NCBI GenBank assembly: GCA_963766935.1
Contig: CAVYBY010000002.1
Coordinates: forward strand, 372,001 to 436,000
Direction: 5' to 3'
DNA length: 64,000 nucleotides
Source of the DNA: CAVYBY01 sp963766935
GTDB taxonomy: Bacteria > Actinomycetota > UBA4738 > HRBIN12
Shown here: positions 51,462-60,713 of the stretch, piece after piece
How positions within the stretch are numbered: the first letter of the stretch is position 1
How the letters are laid out: every line of letters begins with the position of its first letter
The notes under the pieces: generated by a model
What the model saw: the letters and a program-made list of their open reading frames with translations, nothing else
Told to the model about the DNA's origin: nothing
Databases searched by the model: none
Program-made: the position numbers and the translations under genes

Positions 51462-52576
51462 CCGCCCCGCGCCGGCGCGTGGTGGTCTTGTTCGGGGGCC
51501 GCTCCGCCGAGCACGAGATCTCGTGCATCTCGGCCCGGGCGGTGATCGACGCGCTCGACCCCGAGCGCGTCGAGGTGATTCCGGTCGGCATCGCCCGCGA
51601 CGGCAGCTGGCACCTGATGGACGGCCCGCCGGCGCTCCCGGCGGAGACGGGACGGATGCCCGAGGTGACGGCCGGGGGAACCGATGGAACCGGGGACACC
51701 GTCCGCCTCGCGGGGGCGGGTGGCGCGCGCGAGCTGGTGCACTCGGGCGGCGGGCGCGAGCCGATCGACGTCGTGTTCCCGGTGCTGCACGGTCCGAACG
51801 GCGAGGACGGCGCCGTCCAGGGCCTTCTGGAGCTGGCCGGCGTACCCTACGTCGGCGCCGGGGTGCTCGGGTCCGCGATCGGGATGGACAAGGCCGTCCA
51901 GAAGGTGCTGTTCGAGGCCGTCGGGCTTCCCGTCCTTCCGCACGAGGTGGTCCACGAAACCGAGTGGACGCAAGACCGCGACGGGGTGAGCGCGCGCATC
52001 GCGGCCCTGGGGCGCCCGGTGTTCGTCAAGCCCGCCACGCTGGGGTCCTCGGTCGGCGTCTCGAAGGTGTCCGGCTCCGGCGACCTCGACGGCGCGATGG
52101 ACGAGGCGTTCCGCTATGCGCGCAAGGCCGTGGTCGAGATGGGGCTGGACCCGGTTCGCGAGATCGAGTGCGCGGTGCTCGGCAACGACGACCCGGTCGC
52201 TTCGGTGGCGGGGGAGATCGTGCCGGTCGGGCACGAGTTCTACGACTACGAGGCCAAGTACCTCGACGCGGAGGGCGCGAAGCTCCTCATCCCGGCCGAC
52301 ATCGGCGCGGCTCAGCTCGAACGCGTGCGAGAAATGGCCGTGGCGGCGTTTCGGGCGATCGACGCCGCGGGCATGGCGCGCGTCGACTTCTTCCTCACGG
52401 GCGAGGACCTGTGGGTGAACGAGATCAACACGATCCCGGGGTTCACGCCCATCTCGATGTACCCGAAGCTCTGGGAGGCGTCGGGGCTCGCCTACGGGGA
52501 CCTGGTGGAGCGGCTGCTGGACCTCGCCGTCGAGCAGCGCGAAGCCCGCCAGAGCAAGCGGACCGGACCGCCGTAG
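51458..52576 (+). CDS. ddl: D-alanine--D-alanine ligase
   Basis: A 372-residue ATP-grasp ligase. VVVLFGGRSAEHEISCISAR opens the protein and carries the catalytic glutamate. DVVFPVLHGPNGEDGAVQGLLE, cited as VFPVLHGPNGEDGAVQG, and FVKPATLGSSVGVSKV follow, with the metal site DLWVNEINTIPGFTPISMYP near the end, cited as WVNEINTIPGFTPISMYP. It makes the D-Ala-D-Ala dipeptide of peptidoglycan. YPK after ISM is the ordinary D-Ala type; no D-Lac signature is seen. Start GTG 51458. Confidence 0.95.
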   Translation: MTAPRRRVVVLFGGRSAEHEISCISARAVIDALDPERVEVIPVGIARDGSWHLMDGPPALPAETGRMPEVTAGGTDGTGDTVRLAGAGGARELVHSGGGREPIDVVFPVLHGPNGEDGAVQGLLELAGVPYVGAGVLGSAIGMDKAVQKVLFEAVGLPVLPHEVVHETEWTQDRDGVSARIAALGRPVFVKPATLGSSVGVSKVSGSGDLDGAMDEAFRYARKAVVEMGLDPVREIECAVLGNDDPVASVAGEIVPVGHEFYDYEAKYLDAEGAKLLIPADIGAAQLERVREMAVAAFRAIDAAGMARVDFFLTGEDLWVNEINTIPGFTPISMYPKLWEASGLAYGDLVERLLDLAVEQREARQSKRTGPP

Positions 52577-52596
52577 CTCCGCGCGAGGCGAATCGG

Positions 52597-52830
52597 TTAC
52601 AGGTGCACGACCGGGCAGGTAAGGGTTCGGGTGATGCCCTCGACCGCCTGGATGCTCGCGACGACCAGCTTTCCCAGCTCGTCGACGCTCTGCGCCTCGG
52701 CGCGCACGATCACGTCGTAGGGGCCGGTCACGTCTTCGGCGTCGGTGACGCCCTGGATCCCACGAACCTGGGTGGCCACCGCGGCGGCCTTTCCGACCTC
52801 GGTCTGGATCAAGATGTAGGCGTTCACCAC
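52597..52830 (-). CDS. Lrp/AsnC ligand-binding (RAM) domain protein
   Basis: A 77-residue protein made only of the RAM effector domain: VNAYILIQTEVGKAAAVATQ, VTDAEDVTGPYDVIVRAEA, and VEGITRTLTCPVVHL. There is no DNA-binding domain. Such stand-alone RAM proteins bind amino acids and may tune Lrp regulators. GTG 52830 is chosen because ggaggg lies just upstream; an ORF start at 52872 would add an unconserved tail. Confidence 0.85.
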   Translation of the reverse strand: MVNAYILIQTEVGKAAAVATQVRGIQGVTDAEDVTGPYDVIVRAEAQSVDELGKLVVASIQAVEGITRTLTCPVVHL

Positions 52831-52924
52831 GTGGGGCTCCCTCCGGGCTGACGGTCGCGGCATCGTATCCACCTCCGCGGAGCCGGCGCAATTTCGCCCT
52901 CGCGCGAAGTGCCATCATCGGGTC

Positions 52925-53572
52925 GTGTTCGAGGACCGCACCGAGGCGGGGGAGCGGCTCGCGGAGACCCTGCGGGGCCGCATCTCGCCGGGAGGGATCG
53001 CGCTCGGCATCGCGCGCGGCGGCGTGATCGTGGCCGCACCGGTCGCGCGCGAGCTCGATCTCGATCTCGATGTCGTGGTGGCCCGCAAGCTCGGAGCTCC
53101 CGGCAATCCGGAGCTCGGGATCGGAGCGGTCGCGCCGGGCGTCCGAGTCGTCGACGAGGCGATGGTGGAGCGGCTCGGCGTGTCGGCAGGCTACCTGGAG
53201 CAAGAGACGAGAGAGCAATCCACGGAGGTCGCGCGGCGAACGGTCGCGTACCGGGGCGATCGAGCGAGCCCCGATCTCCGGGGTCGCGACGCGGTCGTCG
53301 TGGACGACGGGGTCGCGACCGGCGGCACCGCGCTCGCCTCGATCCGCTGGGCCTGGGATCAGGGAGCGAGGGTGGTCGTGTTCGCGGCACCCGTGGGGCC
53401 GGCGTCCGCGCTCGCTCGGCTCTCGCCGGAGTGCACCGAGGTCGTGATCCCGCTCGCGCCGGCGTCGTTCGCCTCGGTCGGCGACTGGTACCGGGTCTTC
53501 GCCCAGGTCAGCGATGACGAGGTCCGTGCCGCGCTGGGAGCCGGATCGAGCGAGGAAACGAGACTCAGCTGA
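52925..53572 (+). CDS. Phosphoribosyltransferase-domain protein
   Basis: A 215-residue type I phosphoribosyltransferase-like protein. GIARGGVIVAAPVARELDLDL, cited as ARGGVIVAAPVARELD, opens the fold, and VVVDDGVATGGTALASI is the PRPP-binding loop. The substrate base is unknown; many such proteins sit in stress or dormancy gene groups. The gene overlaps the convergent pckA by 8 bases. CATCAT stands six bases before GTG 52925, again like a leaderless start. Confidence 0.82.
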   Translation: MFEDRTEAGERLAETLRGRISPGGIALGIARGGVIVAAPVARELDLDLDVVVARKLGAPGNPELGIGAVAPGVRVVDEAMVERLGVSAGYLEQETREQSTEVARRTVAYRGDRASPDLRGRDAVVVDDGVATGGTALASIRWAWDQGARVVVFAAPVGPASALARLSPECTEVVIPLAPASFASVGDWYRVFAQVSDDEVRAALGAGSSEETRLS

Positions 53573-55064
53573 CCGCTCGGACGATGTCGTCCGACAGCCG
53601 CGGGAACTGCGCCAGGTGGACCGTCCGGTCGGCGCGAAGACGCTCGACCGTGTCGCGGTACTCCTCGGCCCGCCCCTCGCGCTCATAGAGCCGGCGCGGC
53701 TGCAGCAGCTCGATCTCGGACAGGTTCGGAACCGCCGAGGCCACCTGGTAGCCGAAGTCGGGGTCCTCGTCCCAGGTGATCGACTGCTCCGCGATCCCGC
53801 TCACGCACGCGGAGGTGTGCGGGATCTTGACCTTGATCGAACGGTCGTCGTCGTCGCGGCCACCGACGCGCCCGGTATTGAGCAGGTACGTCTCGATCGG
53901 GTGGGTGGCGAGCAACTCGAGCAGCCGGTTGCCCTGGAGGCCGTGCGGAAGCGGGAAGAACGGATTGGTCCCCGGCACGCGGAGGAACTTCCCCTCCTCG
54001 GCCGCGCCGCCGGCGGAGGTGCCGGTGGTCTCGCCGAGCATGAAGTAGCCCGCCGCCTGTGCCTGGGTCAGCTTCGCGACCGCCGGGATGATGTTCTCGT
54101 TGCGGTTCAGGATCAGCAGGTAGTCGACGGGCCCGACGTTGGCGGCGTCGTCGTGGACCAGGAGATCGTCCATCTCGAAGACCGCGCGGCCGTTCTTCGT
54201 GTAGCCCTCGTTGAAGAAGTCCACGTGACCCGCGTCGTCCTGGTAGACGTTCTCCATGTAGGTGCTGTCCTTGACGACCGCGCCGTGGATCGACGGCTCG
54301 AAGTCGGCGTCGAGACCGAAGGTCTTGGCGAAGCAGCCGTTCTCGGTGCCGAAGGCGCGGCCGCCCGGCATGAGCCCGACGAAGTCGTCCTGGATGGGCC
54401 GGGAGCCGTTTTGCGTCGTGAAGGTCGTCGTCGTCTTTCCGGTCCCGGAGAGGCCGATGATCATGAACACCTTGTCGCCGGCCGGCGTCGGGATCACCTT
54501 GAGACCCGCGTGCAAGGCCAGTCCGCCGCGCCCGTAGACGATGTCGTTCCACATGCGCAGGCCGCCCTTCTTCGACTCGCCGAAGTAGTCGGACTGAAAG
54601 ACGCGCGTCACGTAGTTGTCGAGGTCGACCGCGATCAGGCGATCGTTCGGGTAGCCGGGTGCGTCGAGCCCGGGTGTGTAGATGACCTGAACCACCGGGT
54701 CGACGCCGTCGTCGCGGGCGAAATAGAGCTTCTGTTGCATCCCCGCGATGTTGGCGTAGCGCTTCTCCATGACGAGCCGCGCGGCGGTACGCAGCTCGGG
54801 GTCGTTTCCGATGTACCCGTCGACGACCACGGAGTCGTGGTCGGCCAGGTAGGCGTCCTGCATGGCGGCGACGGCCGCGTAGTCCTCACGGGACATCGTC
54901 TTGCCGCTCGACTCGTGGTCGACCACGTAGGTGCTGGCCGCGCTCCGGGACAGAACGGTGGTCTGGACGTTGACGTTTCCGTACTCGGAGATGCGGCATT
55001 CCGGCATCTCTTCGGTGAACTTCCGAAGCTCGTCGGGGTCGGGCTGGAATGTCACGTTGGCCAC
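53565..55064 (-). CDS. pckA: Phosphoenolpyruvate carboxykinase (ATP)
   Basis: A 499-residue enzyme of the ATP-dependent PckA family. The kinase-1a (P-loop) motif is GLSGTGKTTTTF, the kinase-2 region is PIQDDFVGLMPGG, and the metal/substrate region near NGCFAKTFGLD is present. It converts oxaloacetate to phosphoenolpyruvate in gluconeogenesis. Many actinobacteria use the GTP enzyme, so the ATP type is notable. GTG 55064 has aggag eight bases upstream. It is convergent with the phosphoribosyltransferase and divergent from thiL. Confidence 0.92.
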   Translation of the reverse strand: MANVTFQPDPDELRKFTEEMPECRISEYGNVNVQTTVLSRSAASTYVVDHESSGKTMSREDYAAVAAMQDAYLADHDSVVVDGYIGNDPELRTAARLVMEKRYANIAGMQQKLYFARDDGVDPVVQVIYTPGLDAPGYPNDRLIAVDLDNYVTRVFQSDYFGESKKGGLRMWNDIVYGRGGLALHAGLKVIPTPAGDKVFMIIGLSGTGKTTTTFTTQNGSRPIQDDFVGLMPGGRAFGTENGCFAKTFGLDADFEPSIHGAVVKDSTYMENVYQDDAGHVDFFNEGYTKNGRAVFEMDDLLVHDDAANVGPVDYLLILNRNENIIPAVAKLTQAQAAGYFMLGETTGTSAGGAAEEGKFLRVPGTNPFFPLPHGLQGNRLLELLATHPIETYLLNTGRVGGRDDDDRSIKVKIPHTSACVSGIAEQSITWDEDPDFGYQVASAVPNLSEIELLQPRRLYEREGRAEEYRDTVERLRADRTVHLAQFPRLSDDIVRAVS

Positions 55065-55135
55065 TGGCTCGACTCCTCTTGCTCGGGGACCTCTTGGACG
55101 CGCCGGACGTGGCCGAGAGAGGATAGCCCAACGCC

Positions 55136-56101
55136 ATGGATCTGAGCGAGGACGAGCTGCTAGCGGCGGTGCGAAAAGTGTTGTCGGGCACCGGTCCCGA
55201 CGTGGTAATCGGGCCGGGCGACGACGCCGCCGTGGTCGTGCCGGGGACCGGTCAGCTGGTGCTGAGCACCGACGCGCTGGTCGAGGGGACGCATTTCCGA
55301 TCGGGCCTCAGCCTGCCGCGCGATCTGGGCTACAAGGCGATCGCAACGAGCGTCAGCGACATGGCGGCCATGGCCGCGAGTCCGCGGTGGGCCCTGTGCG
55401 CCCTGACGCTTTCGCCGGCGGCCACGGCCGGATGGACGATGGAGGTGTTCGGCGGGATGCGCGAGGCGTGCGACGAATACGCCCTCTCGCTCGTCGGCGG
55501 CAATCTGTCCCGGGGCGACGGCGTCTCGATCGTCGTCACCGTGGCCGGAGAGGTGGCGGCGGGTTCCGCGGTTCGGCGCAGCGGGGCGCGGGCCGGGGAT
55601 ATTGTGGTCGTGACGGGCCGGCTGGGGGGTGCGGCCGCCGGTCTTCGGTTCGTTCTGCGAGGCGGCCCGCCGCGCGGCGAGGACGAGCGCGCGGCGGTCG
55701 TCCGGTTCGAGCGGCCGGCGGCGCGCGTCGGCGAGGCTCGGGTGCTCGCGTCCAACGGCGCGACGTCGATGATCGACCTCTCGGACGGCCTCGCGCTCGA
55801 CCTGACGCGGATCTGCGAGGCGAGCGGGGTCGGGGTCCGGCTCGACGAATCGGCGGTGCCGATCGCAGCCGCCGCCACCGCCGAGGAGGCCATGAGCGGC
55901 GGCGAGGACTATGAGCTGCTCGCGACGCTTGGGAACGACGAGGCCGTGGAGCGGTCGCGGCGCGAGCTCGACGAACGTTTCGGGGTGTCGCTCTCTGAGA
56001 TCGGCCGCATCATCGAAGGGGAACGGATCGTGGCGCTCCCGGACGGGACGGAGCGGCCGCTCGAGGCGAAGGGATGGGATCACCTGCGTGACGAACCCTG
56101 A
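55136..56101 (+). CDS. thiL: Thiamine-monophosphate kinase
   Basis: A 321-residue ThiL. DVVIGPGDDAAVVVPG holds the first metal aspartates, LVEGTHFRSGLS the substrate strand, and ALSLVGGNLSRGD and ISMIDLSDGLALDL-type segments follow, seen here as TSMIDLSDGLALDL. It phosphorylates thiamine monophosphate to the active cofactor. ATG 55136 lies six bases after TAGCCC, so the transcript may be leaderless. thiD overlaps its end by 14 bases. Confidence 0.93.
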   Translation: MDLSEDELLAAVRKVLSGTGPDVVIGPGDDAAVVVPGTGQLVLSTDALVEGTHFRSGLSLPRDLGYKAIATSVSDMAAMAASPRWALCALTLSPAATAGWTMEVFGGMREACDEYALSLVGGNLSRGDGVSIVVTVAGEVAAGSAVRRSGARAGDIVVVTGRLGGAAAGLRFVLRGGPPRGEDERAAVVRFERPAARVGEARVLASNGATSMIDLSDGLALDLTRICEASGVGVRLDESAVPIAAAATAEEAMSGGEDYELLATLGNDEAVERSRRELDERFGVSLSEIGRIIEGERIVALPDGTERPLEAKGWDHLRDEP

Positions 56102-56909
56102 GGGAATTCGGCCGCGGGTGCTCACCATCGCCGGCAGCGATTCGGGCGGCGGGGCCGGCATCCAGGCGGACCTGAAGACGTTCAGCGCCTTGGGTGTCTA
56201 CGGCATGACGGCGGTCACGGCCGTCACGGTGCAGAACACCAAGGGGGTGTCGGGGTACGAACCGGTCCCGGCCTCGGTCGTCGGGGACCAGATTCGCGCG
56301 GTCGTCTCCGACATCGGGCTCGACGCCGCGAAGACCGGGATGCTTGCGAACGCCGCAATCATCGAGGCCGTCGCCGAGGCGGCCGATGAGGTCGGCCTGC
56401 CGAACCTGGTCGTCGACCCGGTCTTCGTCTCCAAGCACGGCCACCCGCTGCTCGAGGACGATGCCGTCGACGTGCTCCGGACGTCGATCCTGCCGCTGGC
56501 CGTCGTGGTGACGCCGAACGTGCCTGAGGCCGAGGGGCTCGCCGGGATCGCGATCCAGGATCGCGAGGACATGCGCCGCGCGGCCGGGTTGATCCTGGCG
56601 CTGGGTGCCGGAGCCGTCCTCGTCAAGGGCGGGCACCTGGGCGGTCCCGTCGCCGCGGATCTGCTCGCCGACGCAGGGGGGGAGACCTGGTTCGAGGCGC
56701 GACGTGTGGACACGCCGCACACCCACGGGACCGGGTGCACGCTGTCGGCGGCGATCGCCGCCCGCCTCGCATGCGGGGACGACGTGCGGCAGGCCGTCGG
56801 GGCGGCGAAGGACTTCGTCACGGGCGCGATCGAGCACGCCCTCGCGATCGGCGAAGGGATCGGGCCCGTCGACCAGTTGTGGCCGCTTCCGCGGCCCGGG
56901 CGTAGATAG
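56088..56909 (+). CDS. thiD: Hydroxymethylpyrimidine/phosphomethylpyrimidine kinase
   Basis: A 273-residue ribokinase-fold enzyme. IAGSDSGGGAGIQADLKTF binds HMP, VVDPVFVSKHGHPLL lies in the middle, and THGTGCTLSAAIAARLA is the anion-hole and catalytic region. It phosphorylates HMP twice in thiamine synthesis. It overlaps thiL, as in Streptomyces where thiL, thiD and rpmB are neighbours. The last codons and stop (LPRPGRR then TAG at 56907-56909) form the first unit of a 27-bp tandem repeat. Confidence 0.94.
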   Translation: MTNPEGIRPRVLTIAGSDSGGGAGIQADLKTFSALGVYGMTAVTAVTVQNTKGVSGYEPVPASVVGDQIRAVVSDIGLDAAKTGMLANAAIIEAVAEAADEVGLPNLVVDPVFVSKHGHPLLEDDAVDVLRTSILPLAVVVTPNVPEAEGLAGIAIQDREDMRRAAGLILALGAGAVLVKGGHLGGPVAADLLADAGGETWFEARRVDTPHTHGTGCTLSAAIAARLACGDDVRQAVGAAKDFVTGAIEHALAIGEGIGPVDQLWPLPRPGRR

Positions 56910-57037
56910 CCGCTTCCGCGGCCCGGGCGTAGATAGCCGCTTCCGCGGCCCGGGCGTAGATAGCCGCTTCCGCGGCCCGGGCGTAGATAGCCGCTTCCGC
57001 GGCCCGGGCGTAGATAGCCGCTTCCGCGGCCCGGGCG
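56883..57037. repeat. 27-bp tandem repeat, 5.7 copies
   Basis: The unit ccgcttccgcggcccgggcg followed by tagatag repeats without change at 56883, 56910, 56937, 56964 and 56991, with a final 20-base part copy at 57018-57037. There are no spacers. The first unit is the 3' end of thiD, so the array arose by duplicating the gene end including its stop codon. Because 27 is a multiple of 3, each plus-strand copy carries TAG in the thiD frame. The array ends at the stop of the convergent secreted-protein gene. Confidence 0.97.
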
Positions 57038-57565
57038 CTAGACGGCGATCCAGTCCCCGCTGTTGGGAACCTCGTCGAAGCAGCCCAGCCGGCACGCAGC
57101 TCCCGAGGTGTAGCCGGTGACCCCGCGGATGGCGACGGGGCCGTTCGGCGCGAGCGGCGCCCCGCCGGGGATCACGAACCGGATGGTCCTCGGGCTCGGC
57201 CGGGTGACGCGGAGATTCTCGAACGAGTTGCCCGATCCGCGGAAGTGCACGACCAGCTTGTTTCCGGCCTCGTAGACGGTCCCGACGTAGTCGGTGTTCA
57301 CGTCGTCGTCGGTGTTGAGGAAGATCTGCATGAACGCGCCGCCACCGGGGGCGAGCGCCGCGTTCCTGACGCGGTTGTGGAAGGTGACCCGGATCACGAG
57401 CGGCTGGCCGGACGCGTTCCGCACACCTTCGAACCGGAACATGTCGAGCGGGCCGGCGACGTCGTTCGGGTCGTTCACCCCGACGGACGGCGCGGCCTGC
57501 ACGGTCGGGGCGATGACGACCGCCAGCACGGCGGCCAGGACGAGGAGCCTGCGGACGATGGGCAT
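57038..57565 (-). CDS. Secreted hypothetical protein
   Basis: A 175-residue protein that I do not recognise. It has an N-terminal signal peptide (RRLLVLAAVLAVVIAPTVQAA) with a likely cleavage after VQA-A. The mature part is beta-rich (FEGVRNASGQPLVIRVTFHN, VGTVYEAGNKLVVHFRGSG, cited in part) and holds two cysteines near the C-terminus (CRLGC) that could form a disulfide. It ends at TAG 57040-57038, right at the border of the tandem repeat. It probably acts outside the membrane. Confidence 0.75.
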   Translation of the reverse strand: MPIVRRLLVLAAVLAVVIAPTVQAAPSVGVNDPNDVAGPLDMFRFEGVRNASGQPLVIRVTFHNRVRNAALAPGGGAFMQIFLNTDDDVNTDYVGTVYEAGNKLVVHFRGSGNSFENLRVTRPSPRTIRFVIPGGAPLAPNGPVAIRGVTGYTSGAACRLGCFDEVPNSGDWIAV

Positions 57566-57625
57566 GGGGGGCCTCCCTTTCGATCGTGGCTCGGCCGGCG
57601 CGCCCGGGGGCCGGTTCCGGAGACT

Positions 57626-57826
57626 TCAGGCTTTGTGGGGGACGCGCATGACCTTGCCGGCCTTGATACAGCTCGTGCAGGCGTTCAGCCGCCGAGGGGT
57701 TCCGTTCACCAGCGCCCGGACCCGTTGGATGTTCGGGTCCCAGCGACGGTTGTTGCGCTTGTGCGAGAACGTCACGGACTTGCCGAAGAACGGCTTCTTC
57801 CCACAGATTTCGCAAACGGCGGCCAT
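57626..57826 (-). CDS. rpmB: 50S ribosomal protein L28
   Basis: A 66-residue L28. MAAVCEICGKKPFFGKSVTF at the start, then SHKRNNRRWDPNIQRVR. Four cysteines (C5, C8, C50, C53) form the zinc-binding C+ version. The position between thiD and recG matches the Streptomyces order, although the gene is on the opposite strand. The presence of the C+ form suggests a C- paralogue may exist elsewhere for zinc shortage (inference). Confidence 0.96.
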   Translation of the reverse strand: MAAVCEICGKKPFFGKSVTFSHKRNNRRWDPNIQRVRALVNGTPRRLNACTSCIKAGKVMRVPHKA

Positions 57827-57841
57827 AACGGGACGAGGCTA

Positions 57842-58426
57842 TCAAACGGCGAGGTCGGCACCGCCCTGACCGGTGAGCAGCGACAGACCGTGGTCGAGGG
57901 TGCCGGCGTCGAGCTGCCCGCTGATCGTGGCCACCTGCGCGCCGCCGGCGGCGAAGAAGACCGTCACCGGCTGGCCGTTCTTTCCGAGATCCGTGCGGAT
58001 CTCGGCGAGCGAATCGAAGACGCTGGGATACGGGATGCCGTGCTCCGCGATGAATCGCCGCGCATCCGCGCGGTCGTCGAGGATGTCGACGCCGAGGAAC
58101 TGGATGTTGCGATGCGCGTGTGCGGCCGCGGCGAGCACCGGCGCCTCTGCGACACATGGGCCGCACCAGGAGGCCCAGAAATTGACCACCAGCGGCGTCC
58201 CCTTCGACTGCTCGAGCAAGGTGTGGAAGCCCGCCACGTCGAGGGTGGGCAGCCCGCCGACGGTGGCCGGGATGGAGCCGCCTGTCGCGACGACGATGGC
58301 CGGACTCGAGGGATCGACGGAGACGGAAGCGCCGTCGCCGCCTCCGAAGGCGGTGCACGCGCCGGCGCCGAGCGCCAGCGCGCAGACGGTCACCGGCCAG
58401 CGGGAGACCACGCGACGAAGGAACAT
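57842..58426 (-). CDS. TlpA-like thioredoxin-fold lipoprotein
   Basis: A 194-residue protein. A hydrophobic N-terminus ending in GAGAC (C24) suggests lipid attachment, though the lipobox is not perfect. The thioredoxin-like domain has NFWASWCGPCVAEAPVL with the redox pair C-G-P-C, and later GVDILDDRADARRF and YPSVFDSLAEI. It would reduce or form disulfides outside the membrane, for example for cytochrome c maturation. ATG 58426 is chosen because a GTG at 58471 would overlap the divergent recG gene. Confidence 0.85.
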   Translation of the reverse strand: MFLRRVVSRWPVTVCALALGAGACTAFGGGDGASVSVDPSSPAIVVATGGSIPATVGGLPTLDVAGFHTLLEQSKGTPLVVNFWASWCGPCVAEAPVLAAAAHAHRNIQFLGVDILDDRADARRFIAEHGIPYPSVFDSLAEIRTDLGKNGQPVTVFFAAGGAQVATISGQLDAGTLDHGLSLLTGQGGADLAV

Positions 58427-58452
58427 TCGGTGTCCATGGTAGAACCGGGCGT

Positions 58453-60669
58453 ATGACCGATCGGCTCTCACTCGACGCTCCGATCACGGCGATCGACGCC
58501 CGGATCGCCACGCGCCGGATGGGTGTCAAGGTCAAGGGGCCGGAGGCGCGAGTGGTGCTTGCCGACGCCTTCGGCATCACGACGGTCGCCGGCCTGCTGC
58601 ATCACTACCCCCGCCGGTACATCGACCGCACGAGCGTCCGGTCGATCCGCGATCTTCGGCTCGGGCGAGCGCGTCACCGTCATCGGCCGGGTAAAACACG
58701 TCAAGAGCTTCCGGTCGCCCAGGACCAAGAAGCTGGTGGTGAACGTCACCCTCTACGACGGGACCGCCGTCCTCGGCCTCGTGTTCTTCAACCAGCCGTG
58801 GATCGCCAACACCTACCCGGAAGGCGCCGAGGTGGCCGCCTCCGGGACGGTGATCCGATACGGCAAGTCGATGCAGCTGCAGAACTTCGAGGTGGAGCTG
58901 CTCCGGAGCGACGAGCACGATCTCGTGCACACGGGCCGGATCACGCCGATCCATCCGGCCGCGGAGGGGATCTCGCCGCGGACGATCCGGGAACTGATCT
59001 GGCGCGCGCTCGAACGGCTGCCTCGGTTGCCCGACCCCGTTCCGCCCGGGGTGATCGAGGCGGAGTCGTTCATCTCGCTTGACCGCGCGGTCCGCGGGAT
59101 CCACTTCCCGCAGGACGACGCCGAACTGTCGGCTGCCAGGGCGCGGCTGACCTTCGACGAACTCTTCATGCTCGAGCTGGGCGTGGCCTTCCGCAAGCAC
59201 CGGGTCGAGTCCGAACAGCAGGGTGTCGCGCACGATTCGGCCGGCCCCCTCACGACGCGGCTCGAGGAGACGCTGCCGTTTGCTCCACCAGCGCCCAGGA
59301 GCGCGCCATGGCCGCGGTGGGCCGCGCCATGGCCGCCCCCCACCCGATGAACCTGCTGCTCCAGGGCGACGTCGGCTCGGGCAAGACGCTCGTCGCGCTG
59401 TTCGCGGGGCTGGTCGCGGTCCAGTCCGGACACCAGGCCGCGATCATGGCCCCGACCGAGGTGCTCGCCGGCCAGCATCTCCGCTCGATCGCGGCCCTGC
59501 TCGAGGGGGTCGGAGCCCGGCAGTTCACCTCGGGTGGCCGCCGAAAGCCGCGCACGGCCGAAGGGCAGGTCTCGATGCTCGAGACCCGGCCGCCCGAACC
59601 CCCACCGGCGGTGACCTTCGCGCTCCTGACCGCCGCCGTCACGGGAGCCGAGCGCTCGGCGATCCTGGAAGCCGTCGCCGACGGCGGCATCGATCTCGTG
59701 GTCGGGACCCACGCTCTCGTCCAGGAAGGGGTCGCGTTCCACGATCTCTCGCTGGCGGTCGTGGACGAACAGCATCGGTTCGGGCTGCACCAGCGCATGG
59801 CGTTGAAGGGCAAGGGGGGTGAGGCCGACGTTCTCGTGATGACGGCAACCCCGATCCCGCGGACGCTGGCGCTGACGTACTACGGGGACCTCGACGTGGC
59901 CGTGCTCGACGAGATGCCGGCCGGGCGGCTCCCGATCACGACGATCGCCGTGCGGGGCGACGTCGGGCGGGCGCCCGCGTACGACCTGATCCGCGAGGAG
60001 GTCGGGGCCGGGCGGCAGGCGTTCGTCGTGTGCGCGGCCATCGACGACGCCAACCGGACGCAGGCCAAGGCCGCCGAGGTCGAGGCCGGGCGCCTGGCGA
60101 CGACGGTCTTTCCCGACCTGCGCGTCGAGCTGCTCCACGGCCGGATGCGCCCCAAGGACAAGGACCGCATCATGGAGGTCTTCCGTTCGGGCGGGACCGA
60201 CGTGCTGATCTCGACCACGGTGATCGAGGTCGGCGTCGACGTCCCCAACGCGACCGTGATGCTCGTGGAGAACGCGGAGCGGTTTGGTCTGGCCCAGCTC
60301 CACCAGCTCCGGGGGCGGATCGGCCGGGGAGCGCACCCCGGGACCTGCGTCTTGTTCGACGAGTCCGAGCCCGGCAACGAGGATGCGCGGGCGCGCGTCG
60401 ACGCGATGGTCCGAACGACCGACGGGTTCGAGCTGGCCGACGAGGACCTTCGTCTTCGGGGGGAGGGCACCCTGTTCGATGCCCGGCAGTCCGGGATGCC
60501 GGATCTGAAGCTTGCCCGCCTCGCCGACGACCTCGAGCTGGTCGGCCGGGCGCGGACGCGGGCGTTCGAGCTCGTCGCCGAGGACCCCGGGCTGGACCGG
60601 CACCCGGGGCTCCTGGACGAGCTGAGGATCCGGTTCGCCGACTCCATCGACTGGCTCTTCAGCTCGTAG
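58453..60669 (+). pseudogene. recG: ATP-dependent DNA helicase RecG, two compensating frameshifts
   Basis: RecG is encoded in three pieces. From ATG 58453 the wedge part reads ITTVAGLLHHYPRRYIDRT; the frame shifts near 58665 to give GSGERVTVIGRVKHVKSF through LEETLPF; and near 59281 it shifts back to TSAQERAMAAVGRAM, LLLQGDVGSGKTLVALF (Walker A), VVDEQHRFGLHQR (DExH box), VLVMTATPIPRTLAL and LRGRIGRGAHPG to the end. Each piece is well conserved, so two read errors or a balanced double mutation are likely. RecG remodels stalled replication forks. The intact helicase piece from ATG 59308 is the longest open part. Confidence 0.88.
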
Positions 60670-60700
60670 CGGCCACGATCGGCTCCGAGATCGCGAAGGG

Positions 60701-60706
60701 TAGGCT
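60701..60706 (+). promoter_or_regulatory. -10 element, leaderless promoter of rsmD
   Basis: TAGGCT, seven bases (ccgcgaa), then ATG 60714. The same element and spacing occur at 50264. Confidence 0.5.
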
Positions 60707-60713
60707 CCGCGAA

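Noticed and set aside
55065..55135. TPP riboswitch upstream of thiL
   Set aside because: The 71-base gap has no conserved CUGAGA/ACCUGA cores and the thiL start looks leaderless.
56883..57037. CRISPR array
   Set aside because: The 27-bp units are directly joined with no spacers and no cas genes are nearby, so it is a plain tandem repeat.
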